A stretch of DNA of 64,000 bases from Kitasatospora sp. NBC_00315 (GTDB lineage: Bacteria; Actinomycetota; Actinomycetes; Streptomycetales; Streptomycetaceae): contig NZ_CP108025.1 in the NCBI RefSeq assembly GCF_041435095.1, positions 3,596,001 to 3,660,000 on the forward strand. Reading direction: 5' to 3'. A program made the position numbers and the translations under genes. The notes beneath the pieces were generated by a model. The model was given only the letters and a program-made list of their open reading frames with translations. It was not told the DNA's origin and did no database searches. This document shows, piece by piece, positions 17,543 through 26,815 of this stretch; positions within the stretch are counted from its first letter, which is position 1; the number at the start of each line of letters is the position of its first letter.

Positions 17543-18010
17543 TCAGTTCTGCTGGGCGGACGCGGGCGCGGACGCGGCGGGGGCCGGGACGGCCGCTGCC
17601 GCGGAGGCCGCGCGGGCCGCGTCGTCGGCGGCGTCCTCCTCGGCGTTCTGGGCGGCGATCCGGTCCGCGGTACGGCTGCGCCGGCCGGAGACCTTCTCGA
17701 CGATCTGCGCCGACATCTGGTCGCGCTGCTTGCTGAGCAGGACGTAGCTGAGCGGCGCCGAGACCAGGGCCGCCAGGCCGACCAGGAAGATGTACCCGGT
17801 CGTCCCGGTCACCGGGATGATCCCGAAGTGCCCCAGCAGCAGGGCGAGCAGCAGGCAGGCCAGGAAGATGGTGGCCCGCATCGAGGTGTAGCGGAGCGTG
17901 GCGTGGGCCGTGCCGGCCGGGCGCGGGCCGCCCGGCCGTGCGTCGGCCCCTGCGGGGTCGGCCTGCGGCGTGCTGGTCGGCTGCGTGCTGCTCGGCGACT
18001 TGCTGCTCAC
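17543..18010 (-). CDS. DUF4229-type two-TM membrane protein
   Basis: A 155-residue protein with a Pro/Ala-rich N-terminal 40 residues, then the segment HATLRYTSMRATIFLACLLL that opens the DUF4229 region. Two closely spaced transmembrane helices (about 46-64 and 70-90) are followed by a KQRDQMSAQIVEKVSGRR amphipathic stretch and a long Ala-rich tail. The function of the family is unknown. The GTG start at 18010 has AAGGA upstream. Confidence 0.8.
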   Translation of the reverse strand: MSSKSPSSTQPTSTPQADPAGADARPGGPRPAGTAHATLRYTSMRATIFLACLLLALLLGHFGIIPVTGTTGYIFLVGLAALVSAPLSYVLLSKQRDQMSAQIVEKVSGRRSRTADRIAAQNAEEDAADDAARAASAAAAVPAPAASAPASAQQN

Positions 18011-18185
18011 GAGTGGACATCCTTACTGCACGGGTCGGTCCGGTACTCCCAGTGAAGCATGCCGCGCCGGCCGTGCCGGGGACGGGCCCGCCCCGTACCG
18101 CGACGCCCCGGGGCGCCACGGCGAGCGGGCGGACGGCGCCGGCCGGGGGCGAGCGGAGGTGGCGGGCGGCGCCGGCCGGTGGCGC

Positions 18186-18713
18186 TCAGCGCAGGTCGAT
18201 CCAGAGGGTGATGTCGTCGCGGTCGTCGCCCGGGGCGACCCGGATCGCCCCGGGGACGCGGCCCACCTCGGTGTAACCGCACCGCTCGTAGAAGCGCTCC
18301 AGCCCGAGGCCGCCCCGGGCGGTCAGCCGCAGCCCGGCCAGGCCCGCCTCCCGGGCGACCCGGGCCGCCTCGGCCATCAGCTCGACGCCGTAGCCCCGGC
18401 CCTGGAAGTCGGGGTGCACCATGACCCGCTTGAGCAGCCGCCAGTGGTCCATCAGCGCGAACCGCATGGACTCGAAGAAGAGCACGCCCGCGAGCCGGCC
18501 GCTCTCGCCGTCACGGGCGACCAGCAGGCGGTCCGGCCCGGCGGGCCCGACCCCCGCGAACTGCTTCTCCGCGGTGACCCACACGTCGTCGGCCGTGACC
18601 GGCGGGACGAAGCCGACGGCGCCCCCGGCGTTGGTGACGTCCGCCCAGAGCTGGACGATCTCGGCCCGCAGGCCGGGGGTGGGTTCGGGGTCGATGGCGA
18701 AGAGCAGCGTCAT
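18186..18713 (-). CDS. GNAT-family N-acetyltransferase
   Basis: A 175-residue protein. The acetyl-CoA-binding region reads LLKRVMVHPDFQGRGYGVELMAEAARVAREAG, with the Q/RxxGxG/A signature as QGRGYG, and LERFYERCGYTEVGRVP closes the fold. The substrate is unknown. It begins at an ATG at 18713 and is followed on the same strand by the DUF4229 gene after 175 bases. A GC-rich segment resembling its 3' end is present again at about 18134-18150. Confidence 0.85.
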   Translation of the reverse strand: MTLLFAIDPEPTPGLRAEIVQLWADVTNAGGAVGFVPPVTADDVWVTAEKQFAGVGPAGPDRLLVARDGESGRLAGVLFFESMRFALMDHWRLLKRVMVHPDFQGRGYGVELMAEAARVAREAGLAGLRLTARGGLGLERFYERCGYTEVGRVPGAIRVAPGDDRDDITLWIDLR

Positions 18714-18957
18714 AGTCGGACATCCTATGAGCCCATTACGACGACACCCCCGGCAGCCGGTCCCGGCCGCCCCGGCGAGCCGTGGACGGCCCGTCCCGCT
18801 CCGCCCTCCGGGGTCACGACGGCAACCGGATCGGCCCGTCCAGCAGCGGGACCAGGTCCGCCCCCACCGGCAGCGGGACCGGCACCGCCCCCACCGGCCG
18901 GACGAGCGTCAGGTCGAGCAGGCACCGGACGACGGCCGGCGCCGGGGTGAGCCGCCG

Positions 18958-20313
18958 TCAGGCGGGCACCGCGACGGGCCCGGCCGGGGCGAGGGGCGCG
19001 ACCGGTCGGCGGCGCAGGGCCACGCAGAGCAGGACGGCCAGCGCGCAGAGCCCGCCGGCCCCGTACCAGGTCAGGTCGTAGTTGCCGAAGGCGTCCCGGG
19101 ACAGGCCCGCCAGTCCGGCCACGGCGGCCGCTCCGATCTGGTGGGCGGCGAGCACCCAGCCGAACACGATCGGCGCGTCGGCCCCGAAGTACTGGCGGCA
19201 GAGCGCGACGGTCGGCGGCACGGTGGCCACCCAGTCCAGGCCGTAGAAGATCACGAAGGCCAGGATCGGCGGCTTCAGCGAGCCGGCGAACAACTGGGGC
19301 AGGAAGGCCAGCGAGATCCCGCGCAGCGCGTAGTAGACGATCAGCAGCTTGCGGGAGTCGAAGCGGTCGGTGAACCAGCCGCTGGCGATGGTGCCCGCCA
19401 CGTCGAAGACCCCGACCAGCGCCAACAGGCTCGCCGCCGTGGTGACCGGCATGCCGTGGTCGTGCGCGGCCGGGATGAAGTGGGTGCCGACCAGGCCCGC
19501 CGTGGTGGCGCCGCAGATCGCGAAGGAACCGGCCAGCAGCCAGAACGCCTTGCTGCGGCCGGCCTCGCGCAGCACCCGCAGGGATCGGGCCAGCGCGCTG
19601 CCGTCCGTCACCGGGGCCGGCGGGGCCTCGGTGGCCCCGTACGGGAGGATTCCGAGATCGGCCGGGCGCTCGCGCATCAGCAGCAGCACCGGGACGGCCA
19701 CCACGGTGGCCGCCAGGGAGACCACCACCACCGCCGACCGCCAGCCGTGCCGCTCCACCAGGGTGGCCAGCAGCGGCATGAAGACCAGGTTGCCCGCCGC
19801 TCCGCCGGCCGTCAGCACCCCGGTCACCAGGCCCTGCCTGGCCTGGAACCAGCGGCCGGAGACGGTGGTGGCGAAGGCGCCGGCCATCGAGCCGCTGCCG
19901 AGCCCGACCAGGACGCCCCAGCAGAGGATCAGCTGCCAGCTCTGCGTCATCAGGATGGTCAGGCCGGCGCCCACCGAGATCGTCAGCAGGGCGCTGACCA
20001 CCACCAGCCGGATCCCGAAGCGGTCCATCAGCGCGGCGGCGAACGGCGCGGTCAGGCCGTACAGGGTGAGGTTGACGGAGACCGCGCTCGCGATCGTCGC
20101 GTGGGACCAGCCGAACTCACTGTTCAGCGCGTCCATCATCAGGCCGGGGGTGGAGCGGAACCCGGCCGAACCGACCAGGACGAGCAGCGCGACGCCCGCG
20201 ACCACCCAGGCGTAGTGCGGGCGGGCGCGCCGGGCGGGTCGGGGCGCGGGAGCGGAGGCGGGCGGGGGCGGGGGCGTGGCGGCGAGCGCGTGCCGCGTGG
20301 TCGGTTCGGTCAC
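18958..20313 (-). CDS. MFS transporter, OFA (oxalate/formate antiporter-like) family
   Basis: A 451-residue protein with 12 predicted transmembrane segments. The start of TM1 HYAWVVAGVALLVLVGSAGF, the GVLVGLGSGSMAGAFATTVSGRWF motif and KAFWLLAGSFAICGATTAGLV in the second half are typical of the OFA/monocarboxylate-type MFS. It probably transports a small carboxylate. The N-terminus has a Pro/Ala-rich cytoplasmic extension of about 30 residues. Its start is divergent from the GlxA-type regulator at 20575, which may control it. Confidence 0.85.
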   Translation of the reverse strand: MTEPTTRHALAATPPPPPASAPAPRPARRARPHYAWVVAGVALLVLVGSAGFRSTPGLMMDALNSEFGWSHATIASAVSVNLTLYGLTAPFAAALMDRFGIRLVVVSALLTISVGAGLTILMTQSWQLILCWGVLVGLGSGSMAGAFATTVSGRWFQARQGLVTGVLTAGGAAGNLVFMPLLATLVERHGWRSAVVVVSLAATVVAVPVLLLMRERPADLGILPYGATEAPPAPVTDGSALARSLRVLREAGRSKAFWLLAGSFAICGATTAGLVGTHFIPAAHDHGMPVTTAASLLALVGVFDVAGTIASGWFTDRFDSRKLLIVYYALRGISLAFLPQLFAGSLKPPILAFVIFYGLDWVATVPPTVALCRQYFGADAPIVFGWVLAAHQIGAAAVAGLAGLSRDAFGNYDLTWYGAGGLCALAVLLCVALRRRPVAPLAPAGPVAVPA

Positions 20314-20574
20314 AAAACCGAGTCTCCCGAAGTCGTCCGCCGCCCACGAGTGGCCTGACTGCCATGTTTCGTCAGGATCGGGCCACCCGCTCCCGGCAGG
20401 GGACTGTGCCGCCCCGGGCCCACCCGCCGGGCCGGGCCCGTCCGGACGGGCCGGCCGGACCGGGCCGATCGGCCCCCGCGCCGGCCGGTGGCTCCGGACG
20501 GTCCTCTGGCGGGAGCCCCGGCCGGCGGGTCACCATGTGGCAGCATCGGTGGCCTCGACGACGGGAGTGAGGGC

Positions 20575-21573
20575 ATGGGCTCCGCACACGGACGGACACC
20601 GCACCGGGTGGCGGTGCTGGCACTGGACCAGGTGATCGCGTTCGAACTCGGCATCCCCTCCCGGATCTTCGAGTCCGCACGGGGCGCGGCCGGCGAACCG
20701 CTGTACGAGGTGGCCACCTGCACGCTGGACGGCGGGCCGGTCACCACCAGCTCGGACTTCCGGATCAGCGTCGACCACGGGCCCGAACTCCTGGAGTGGG
20801 CCGACACCGTGGTGATCCCGGCGTCGGCGCACCTCGCACACGTCCACCCGTCCGACCCGCCGGCCGCGGACGCCGGCCCGGCCCTCGCCCGGGTGCGGCC
20901 CGGCACCCGACTGGTGTCGATCTGCACCGGGGCCTTCGTGCTCGCGGCGGCCGGCCTGCTGGACGGCCGCCCGGCGACCACCCACTGGCGGCACACCGAC
21001 CGGTTCGCCGCGCTGTTCCCGCGGGTGCGGCTCGACCCGGACGTGCTGTTCACCGACGACGGGGACGTGCTCACCTCCGCCGGGGTGGCCGCCGGCGTCG
21101 ACCTCTGCCTGCACCTCGTACGGCGCGACCACGGCAGCGCGGTGGCCAACGCGGTGGCCCGCACCTGCATCGTGCCGCCCTGGCGCGAGGGTGGCCAGAA
21201 GCAGTACATCGAACCGGCCCGCCCGCTCGCCGAGGCCGGCCCGGGCACCGCCGCCGTCCGCTCCTGGGCCCTGGAGCACCTGGACGAACCACTGGCACTG
21301 ATCGAGCTGGCGGCCCGTTCGGGGATGAGCGTACGGACCTTCACCCGCCGCTTCCGGGAGGAGACCGGCAGCAGCCCGGGGCAGTGGCTGACGGTGCAGC
21401 GCACCGAGCGGGCCAGGCAGCTGCTGGAGCGGACGGACCTGACGATCGACCAGGTGGCCAGGGAGTCCGGCTTCGGAACGGCGGCCTCACTGCGGCTGCG
21501 GCTGCGCGGACGCCTGGACGTGGCCCCGAGCGCGTACCGGCGGACGTTCCGGGCGGTGGAGCGCTCCGGCTGA
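20575..21573 (+). CDS. GlxA-family transcriptional regulator (DJ-1/PfpI + AraC HTH)
   Basis: A 332-residue protein. The N-terminal class I glutamine amidotransferase-like domain (residues about 8-190) has the nucleophile-elbow region LVSICTGAFVLAAAGLLDGR, with Cys retained. The C-terminal AraC-type double HTH reads LIELAARSGMSVRTFTRRF and IDQVARESGFGTAASLRLRL. Start ATG 20575 has GGGAGTGAGG upstream. Members of this family activate divergent or nearby genes; the divergent OFA transporter is the natural candidate. The ligand is unknown. Confidence 0.92.
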   Translation: MGSAHGRTPHRVAVLALDQVIAFELGIPSRIFESARGAAGEPLYEVATCTLDGGPVTTSSDFRISVDHGPELLEWADTVVIPASAHLAHVHPSDPPAADAGPALARVRPGTRLVSICTGAFVLAAAGLLDGRPATTHWRHTDRFAALFPRVRLDPDVLFTDDGDVLTSAGVAAGVDLCLHLVRRDHGSAVANAVARTCIVPPWREGGQKQYIEPARPLAEAGPGTAAVRSWALEHLDEPLALIELAARSGMSVRTFTRRFREETGSSPGQWLTVQRTERARQLLERTDLTIDQVARESGFGTAASLRLRLRGRLDVAPSAYRRTFRAVERSG

Positions 21574-21970
21574 ACCGCTCCGCCGGGCGGAGCGCCGCCC
21601 GTGGGCGGCGCGACCGGCGCCACGACCGGGCCCGACCCGGCCGGCGGGGACGTTCGATCGGATGGCGGCGGGCCCCGGCAACCCCGAGCACAGCCGGGCC
21701 GGCCGCCATCCGATCACGACGCGGGCCCTGACCCACGCCCGCTCTCCGCACTCGCCGAGGCCCCTCACACGAACGGCACCGTACGGACCGCCTGCTGAGT
21801 TCCCCCTGGACCGCAGCACCGCAGTGACGTTCGGTGGTTCCTCGGCGTCCCCTCGCAACGGAGAGCTGCACCCAAGAGTGATCAACCGGATACTTCACGT
21901 CAATGGGTAGTCCGAAATTCGGAATGGTTGCGTTGTGTTTCGGCCGTAACGGCTGGGAGTGGCCCTCCGG
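21574..21970. other. Gene-free stretch with a long hairpin
   Basis: No coding signal is convincing on either strand. A 14-bp perfect inverted repeat (GATCGGATGGCGGC at 21656-21669 and its complement at 21702-21715), with further inner pairing, forms a long hairpin that can terminate the GlxA-type gene. A small inverted repeat CCGAAATTCGG lies at 21912-21922, downstream of the convergent ATPase gene. Confidence 0.55.
21656..21715. terminator. Long hairpin downstream of GlxA-type regulator
   Basis: A perfect 14-bp outer stem carries a G/C-rich inner stem with a bulge; total span is 60 bases. It is 80 bases beyond the stop and oriented to end transcription from the regulator gene. Confidence 0.6.
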
Positions 21971-22510
21971 TCAGGGCGCCGCCGTCACCCGGTCCAGCGC
22001 CGCCTCCAACGGGGCACCCGGGCCGGACGCCAGGGCCTGCGCACCGGCGGCGGCCGCGTCGATCTCGCACCAGACCCGCTTGCCCGAGCCGTCCGGATAC
22101 CAGCCCCAGCGGTCGCAGAGCAGCTCGACGAGCTCCAGCCCGCGGCCGTTGGTGGCGTCCTCGTCGTCGCCGGCGTGCCGTGGCGCCGGGGCGATCCGGC
22201 TGGCGTCGGCGACCTCCACCCGCAGCGGGCCGACCATCGCCACCGCTCTGGTCGCGCCGGTGCCGCCGTCCGCCGCACCGCAGCCCGCCGGCGGCACGTC
22301 GACCGGCATCAGCAGCCGCAGGACGGCCGGACAACCGGTGTGCACCACGGCGTTGGTGACCAGTTCGGAGACCACCAGCACCAGCGTCTCGGCGATCGGC
22401 GCGTCGGGATCAACACCCTGGCTGAGCAGCCGTGAGCGCACCCACCTGCGGGCCCGGCCGACCTCCGCGGGGTCCGCCTGCACCGCCAGCTGCACTTGAA
22501 GTACCTGCAC
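21971..22510 (-). CDS. ATP-binding (HATPase_c, RsbW-like) regulatory protein
   Basis: A 179-residue protein with the HATPase N-box LVVSELVTNAVVHTG, an acidic VEVADAS strand (G1-like box) and NGRGLELVELLCDRWGW (G2 box). All elements of a GHKL anti-sigma-factor-type kinase are present. Many such orphan proteins exist in Streptomyces. It is divergent from an ECF sigma factor gene 540 bases away, which may be coincidence because RsbW-type kinases usually act on sigma-B-type factors. The GTG start at 22510 has a GGTGGAG upstream. Confidence 0.85.
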   Translation of the reverse strand: MQVLQVQLAVQADPAEVGRARRWVRSRLLSQGVDPDAPIAETLVLVVSELVTNAVVHTGCPAVLRLLMPVDVPPAGCGAADGGTGATRAVAMVGPLRVEVADASRIAPAPRHAGDDEDATNGRGLELVELLCDRWGWYPDGSGKRVWCEIDAAAAGAQALASGPGAPLEAALDRVTAAP

Positions 22511-23053
22511 CGCTCCACCACCCGCATCCGCAGTTCGGCCATCGTTTCGATCGGGCCGGTCCGTTCAGCCGGCCCGGGGCGCCCTCCACCGACCGGGCCG
22601 CCCCGCCACCTCGTCCGTCGCGCAACCCTCGTTCACCGCGCACCGGCTGCGGCACGAATACGCTTCAGGATGGTCCGGTGGGCCGACCGCAGCAAGCGCT
22701 TCAGGCATATTCCAACGTTCGGGGGACAGGGCAGTGCATACTGTCCAGTTCACCCGGCGATTTCGCGCCGAAGATCGCCCTGCCCTGGCCGGAGGCCCGC
22801 CCCGGCCAGCTTGGACGAGGTTAGCGAAACTACCGGCCCATGCCCCGGACACCACGGCCGCCACTCTGGAACCACCCTTCCTACATATGTCCAGAAGCCC
22901 TCGAACAGCGCCGTGGAAAGATCAACGAATCTGACGATCCGAAACTTCCGATTCCCTCTTCAAACGAATTCCCCCGGAGCGGAAAGCCGTCGGGATACCG
23001 TGGAGCGGGCAGGCCGGTGGCAGCCGGCCGGACGGACGGGGGGACTGGCGCCG
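22511..23053. promoter_or_regulatory. Long divergent intergenic region upstream of ECF sigma gene
   Basis: A 543-bp segment without a convincing gene. The part from about 22815 to 22990 is clearly lower in GC than its surroundings, as expected for a promoter region. I could not identify a confident sigma-box pair or operator. Confidence 0.4.
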
Positions 23054-23857
23054 ATGACCGCTCCCGGGTCCGTCCCGGCCCCGTCCGGTTCCGAACTCCC
23101 CCGGCCCGACGGCTCCCGAGCCGACGACACCCCGCCCGACGACTCGCGGCCCGACGACTCCCGAGCCGACGACTCCCCGCCCGACGACTCGCGGCGCTGG
23201 GACGTCCGGCTCGCCCGACGGCTCGCCCGGGGCGAGGAGACCGCGCTCGGCGAGCTCTACGACCGGCTGTCACCGCTGGTGCACGGCCTGGCCGGGCGGA
23301 TCCTCTCGGACCAGGCCGCGGCCGAGCAGCTGACCCGCGAGGTCTTCGCCGATCTGTGGTCCCACCCCGAGGCTTTCGACCCGGAGCAGGGCTCGCTGCG
23401 CTCCTGGCTCGGTGCGCTGACCCACCGCCGGGCGCTCGACCGGCTGCGCCGGAGCACGGAGCGCAGCGCGCTCCCGGGCGCCCGCACCGGCGCGCTGGAC
23501 GAGGAGATCCGCGCCGTGGCGACTGCGGCCCATGTGCAGTACGTGGTGGACTCGCTGCCCCGGCCGCTGCGCGAGACGATCGCGGAGTCGTACGACGACG
23601 GCCGGACGTACCAGGAGACGGCCCGGCGGCTGGGAATCAGCGAGCAGGCCGCCAAGCAGCGGATGCGGCTGGGACTCCAGCTGCTCGCGACCGAGCTCGA
23701 CGCCGGGACCGCAGCCGAGACCACGACCGAGACCACGACCGAGGCCGAGACCGTCGTCGTGGACAGCGTGGCCCGGGCCGCCGGCGGGACGACCGGGGAC
23801 GGCGACCGGGTGGTCGCTCCGACGGCCCGCCGGGCGGCGCAGGGGAGCGCGCCGTGA
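23054..23857 (+). CDS. RNA polymerase ECF-type sigma factor
   Basis: A 267-residue protein. Region 2 (ALGELYDRLSPLVHGLAGRIL, AEQLTREVFADLWSHPEAFD, SLRSWLGALTHRRALDRLR) and region 4 (VDSLPRPLRETIAESYDDGR, TYQETARRLGISEQAAKQRM) are both clear. The N-terminus carries an unusual run of acidic repeats (DDSRPDDSRADDSPPDDS), encoded by tandem DNA repeats, and the C-terminus is a Thr/Glu-rich tail. The stop overlaps the GTG of a zinc-finger anti-sigma gene, so the two form a regulatory pair. The start at ATG 23054 is the first after a G-rich potential ribosome site. Confidence 0.9.
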   Translation: MTAPGSVPAPSGSELPRPDGSRADDTPPDDSRPDDSRADDSPPDDSRRWDVRLARRLARGEETALGELYDRLSPLVHGLAGRILSDQAAAEQLTREVFADLWSHPEAFDPEQGSLRSWLGALTHRRALDRLRRSTERSALPGARTGALDEEIRAVATAAHVQYVVDSLPRPLRETIAESYDDGRTYQETARRLGISEQAAKQRMRLGLQLLATELDAGTAAETTTETTTEAETVVVDSVARAAGGTTGDGDRVVAPTARRAAQGSAP

Positions 23858-25146
23858 GTACCGGCGCCGCCCCGCGCCCCCTCGCCGAATCCCAGCACGA
23901 CGCGCTGCGCTCGCTGCTCGGCGCCTGGGCCCTCGGAGCCTGCCCGGGCCGCGAGGCCACCGAGCTGGAGAGGCACCTGCGGGACTGCCCCGAGTGCGCG
24001 GAGGAGGCCACCCGCCTGCGGGACGCGGCCGGTTGGCTCTCCGCCGACGAACCGCTGGACCAGGCCGGCTCGCTGCGCCAGCAGGTGCTCGACCGGTGCC
24101 TGGCCCGGCGCCCCGCCGAACTGCCCCTCCCGCCCTGGGGCGCGCCCTACGGCGCGGAGACCGCCAAACTCGACGCGCTGCTGCGCGACCTCGGCCCCGA
24201 GGAGTGGCACGAGGTCGCCGAACTCCCCTGGCACGGCGGGACGGACCACCGGCGGCCGGCCGAGGTGCTCAGCCACCTGACCGCCGTGGACGGGTACGTC
24301 GCGCTGGCCCTCGGCCTGCCCGATCCCGTCCCGGCCGATCCGCTCCCGGCCGATCCGCTCCCGGCCGGCGACCGCCGTCCGGACGGCGCGGACCTGGAGC
24401 CCGGCGGCGCCGGCCGGCCCGCGTCGGCGGCGCTCCCGCGGGTGCCCGAGCAGGACGGAGCACCCCCACCGCGGGTACCGGCGCAGGGACAGCTCCCGTG
24501 GAGCGGGATCGTCGACCGGACCCGGCGGCTCGCCGCCGCCCAGGCCGGACAGCCGCCCGAGTCCGTCCGGGCGCTGTGGCGCCGGCAGACCCACGCGCTG
24601 CTCCGGACGGCCGCACGCGCCCCGCGGGGCGACACCCCCGTCGACTACGGCTTCGGAGCCCTGCCGCTGCGGGACGCCTTCGTCGACCGGGCCTTCGAGT
24701 GCTACGTCCACGGCGAGGACGTGGCCCGCGCCGTCGCCTATCCGTACACCCCGCCGGCGCCGCAGCACCTGCGGCTGATGATCGACCTCGCCGCCCGGAT
24801 GCTGCCCACCGCCGTGACCGCGCTGCGCGGCGCCGGCGGCCCGGACCGGATCGGCCGCCCGACGGCGGACCGGGGCGGGGCGCGGCAGGGCGCGGGCCGG
24901 CCGGGGCGACTGCTCAGGCTGGTGATCGACGGCCCGGCCACCGGCGAGTGGCTGATCCCGCTGGACGGCACCCTCCCGCCGCGCGGGAGCGCCGAGCCGG
25001 TGGCCGCGATGGTGCTGGACGGCCTGGAGTTCTGCCGGCTGGCCGCCGGCCACCGGGATCCGGAGCGGATGCCGGTGGGCGAGCACGGCGATCGGGCCGC
25101 GATCCGCGAGGTGCTCCGCGCGGCCCCGCTGCTCTCCCGGCCCTGA
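23854..25146 (+). CDS. Zinc-binding anti-sigma factor fused to mycothiol-dependent MDMPI-like domain
   Basis: A 430-residue protein. Residues about 15-75 form a zf-HC2-type anti-sigma domain with H-L-R-D-C-P-E-C (HxxxCxxC) zinc ligands. After a linker, residues about 100-260 and beyond resemble the mycothiol-dependent maleylpyruvate isomerase/DinB fold (WHEVAELPWHGG, RAFECYVHGEDVARAV), with a C-terminal SCP-like domain (LRLVIDGPATGEWLIPL). No transmembrane helix is seen, so it is probably a soluble redox- or thiol-responsive anti-sigma factor. The GTG start overlaps the sigma stop (GTGA). The sensing mechanism is inferred. Confidence 0.82.
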   Translation: MSTGAAPRPLAESQHDALRSLLGAWALGACPGREATELERHLRDCPECAEEATRLRDAAGWLSADEPLDQAGSLRQQVLDRCLARRPAELPLPPWGAPYGAETAKLDALLRDLGPEEWHEVAELPWHGGTDHRRPAEVLSHLTAVDGYVALALGLPDPVPADPLPADPLPAGDRRPDGADLEPGGAGRPASAALPRVPEQDGAPPPRVPAQGQLPWSGIVDRTRRLAAAQAGQPPESVRALWRRQTHALLRTAARAPRGDTPVDYGFGALPLRDAFVDRAFECYVHGEDVARAVAYPYTPPAPQHLRLMIDLAARMLPTAVTALRGAGGPDRIGRPTADRGGARQGAGRPGRLLRLVIDGPATGEWLIPLDGTLPPRGSAEPVAAMVLDGLEFCRLAAGHRDPERMPVGEHGDRAAIREVLRAAPLLSRP

Positions 25147-25295
25147 GACCGGCCGCCGGGCGGGCGAGCGCCGACACCTGGGCGCCCGGGCGGCCGAGCG
25201 CCTGAGTACCGGAGCACCGACACCCGGCCCCGGCCACCGACACCGGGTCCCCGGGCCTCGGCCCCGGCCCCGGCCCCGGCCCCGGCCGCGCGGGC
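25147..25295. repeat. GC-rich simple repeats between anti-sigma and purU genes
   Basis: The space between the two convergent stop codons is filled with repetitive GC-rich sequence, including CGACACC units and about five tandem GGCCCC hexamers near 25257-25288. No gene is present. Confidence 0.7.
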
Positions 25296-26162
25296 CTAGT
25301 TGAAGACGACCGTACGGGTCCCGTTCAGCAGCACCCGGTGCTCGCTGTGCCACTTCACGGCCCGTGCGAGCGCCTGGCACTCGACGTCCCGGCCGAGCGC
25401 GACCAGCTGGTCCGGCGTCACGTCGTGGGTGACCCGGGCCACCTCCTGCTCGATGATCGGGCCCTCGTCGAGGTCCGCCGTCACGTAGTGCGCGGTGGCG
25501 CCGATCACCTTCACGCCCCGGGCGTGCGCCTGGTGGTACGGCTTGGCGCCCTTGAAGCTCGGCAGGAAGGAGTGGTGGATGTTGATGACCCGGCCCGAGA
25601 GGGCCCTGCACAGGTCGTCCGAGAGCACCTGCATGTAGCGGGCCAGGACCACCAGGTCGACGCTCTCCTTGGCGACCAGGTCGAGCAGCTGCTGCTCGGC
25701 GTCCGCCTTGGTCTCCCGGGTGACCGGGATGTGGACGAACGGGATGCCGTACGACTCGGTGAGTTCCTCGAAGTCGGTGTGGTTGGAGACCACGGCCGCG
25801 ATCTCCACCGGCAGCGCGCCGATCCGGGTGCGGAACAGCAGGTCGTTCAGACAGTGCCCGAACTTGCTGACCATCAGGACGATCCGCATCCGCTCGGTGC
25901 TCGGGTGGATCCGCCAGTCCATCCGGAACGAGGCCCCGATGGCGGCGAAACTGGCCCGCAGCTTGTCGACCGTGACCGGCTCCTCGGCGGAGAAGTGCAC
26001 CCGCATGAAGAACAGCCCGCTGTCCGCGTCCCCGAACTGCTGGCTGTCGATGATGTTGCAGCCGGTCATGAAGAGGTAGCTGGAGACCGCGTGCACGATC
26101 CCCTGCTTGTCCGGGCAGGACAGCGTGAGGACGTACTGGGCGCTGGCCGTCTGCTCTTCCAC
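25296..26162 (-). CDS. purU: Formyltetrahydrofolate deformylase
   Basis: A 288-residue protein with an N-terminal ACT domain (YVLTLSCPDKQGIVHAVSSYL) and a C-terminal formyltransferase-like hydrolase domain. The active-site segment INIHHSFLPSFKGAKPYHQA, with catalytic Asn/His, and DLDEGPIIEQEV, with Asp, are intact. It hydrolyses 10-formyl-THF to formate and THF, balancing one-carbon pools for purine synthesis. GTG 26162 is preceded by AGGA. It is the expected full length. Confidence 0.95.
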   Translation of the reverse strand: MEEQTASAQYVLTLSCPDKQGIVHAVSSYLFMTGCNIIDSQQFGDADSGLFFMRVHFSAEEPVTVDKLRASFAAIGASFRMDWRIHPSTERMRIVLMVSKFGHCLNDLLFRTRIGALPVEIAAVVSNHTDFEELTESYGIPFVHIPVTRETKADAEQQLLDLVAKESVDLVVLARYMQVLSDDLCRALSGRVINIHHSFLPSFKGAKPYHQAHARGVKVIGATAHYVTADLDEGPIIEQEVARVTHDVTPDQLVALGRDVECQALARAVKWHSEHRVLLNGTRTVVFN

Positions 26163-26279
26163 GGTGGGTCCTGTCCTGATGTCGTGCGGTGCGAACGGTC
26201 AAGCGTGTCATATTCCGGACAGCGTGCGTGCCGCTGCCCGAACTGCGGGACACCGGCGCACCGGCCGGCAGGAGCGGTC

Positions 26280-26795
26280 TCAGACCTGCGTGAGGATCCG
26301 CAGCACGTCCAGCGAACGCGGCGCCGCGTCCGGGTCGTCGCCGTCGTTCTGCGCCAGCCGGACGTGGGCCTCGCGGCAGGCCCGCAGCGCCTCCTGCCAG
26401 CCGTGGTGGGCCAGGTACTCGGAGACCGGGGCGTCCGCACCCACCTGGTGCAGGATCCGCACGACCCGCAGCACCGCGACGTCCACCAGAGCGGCCTCGC
26501 CGGAGTCGCGGAAGATCGTGCCGACGTACTTCTCGGCGGACCAGCGGTCCAGCCAGGTGTCCTCGACCAGGCGGTAGACGGCGTCGGTCACGTCACCGAA
26601 GCCGTCGCGGCCGGCCAGCCAGGTCTCCTGCTGGAACACGGGGTCGGACAGCATGTGCAGCGCCGAGCGCAGTCGGGCGCGCCAGCGCCACCAGGGCAGG
26701 TCGTTGAGCGGCATGCCGCCCATCGTGCTGGAGCGATGCCCCGAACGAGAAGGGTTTCCGGTAGACCGGTACGAAGAATCTGTGCTGGCGGACAT
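26280..26795 (-). CDS. SCO4402-family protein (unknown function)
   Basis: 171 residues from ATG 26795. The well-conserved part begins at MGGMPLNDLPWWRWRARLRS, so ATG 26723 is an alternative start. Other hallmark segments are SDPVFQQETWL and EDTWLDRWSAEKYVGTIFRDS. The family is conserved in Streptomycetaceae but has no known role. It has a largely helical, soluble, highly charged composition. No Shine-Dalgarno is obvious for either start. An inverted repeat lies just upstream. Confidence 0.8.
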   Translation of the reverse strand: MSASTDSSYRSTGNPSRSGHRSSTMGGMPLNDLPWWRWRARLRSALHMLSDPVFQQETWLAGRDGFGDVTDAVYRLVEDTWLDRWSAEKYVGTIFRDSGEAALVDVAVLRVVRILHQVGADAPVSEYLAHHGWQEALRACREAHVRLAQNDGDDPDAAPRSLDVLRILTQV

Positions 26796-26797
26796 GA

Positions 26798-26815
26798 GGA
26801 ACGATCGTACGTTCC
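26798..26815. promoter_or_regulatory. Inverted repeat upstream of the SCO4402-family gene
   Basis: GGAACG-N6-CGTTCC (26798-26815) lies immediately before the ATG at 26795, in an AT-richer patch between two divergent genes. It is a candidate operator or hairpin in the leader. Confidence 0.4.

Noticed and set aside
21601..21910. Short + strand frames downstream of the GlxA-type gene
   Set aside because: They lack ribosome sites and consistent codon bias, and they overlap the long hairpin at 21656-21715.
23257..26253. A 998-codon open frame on the minus strand
   Set aside because: It is antisense to the sigma/anti-sigma pair and in another frame of purU. Composition is typical of a shadow frame.
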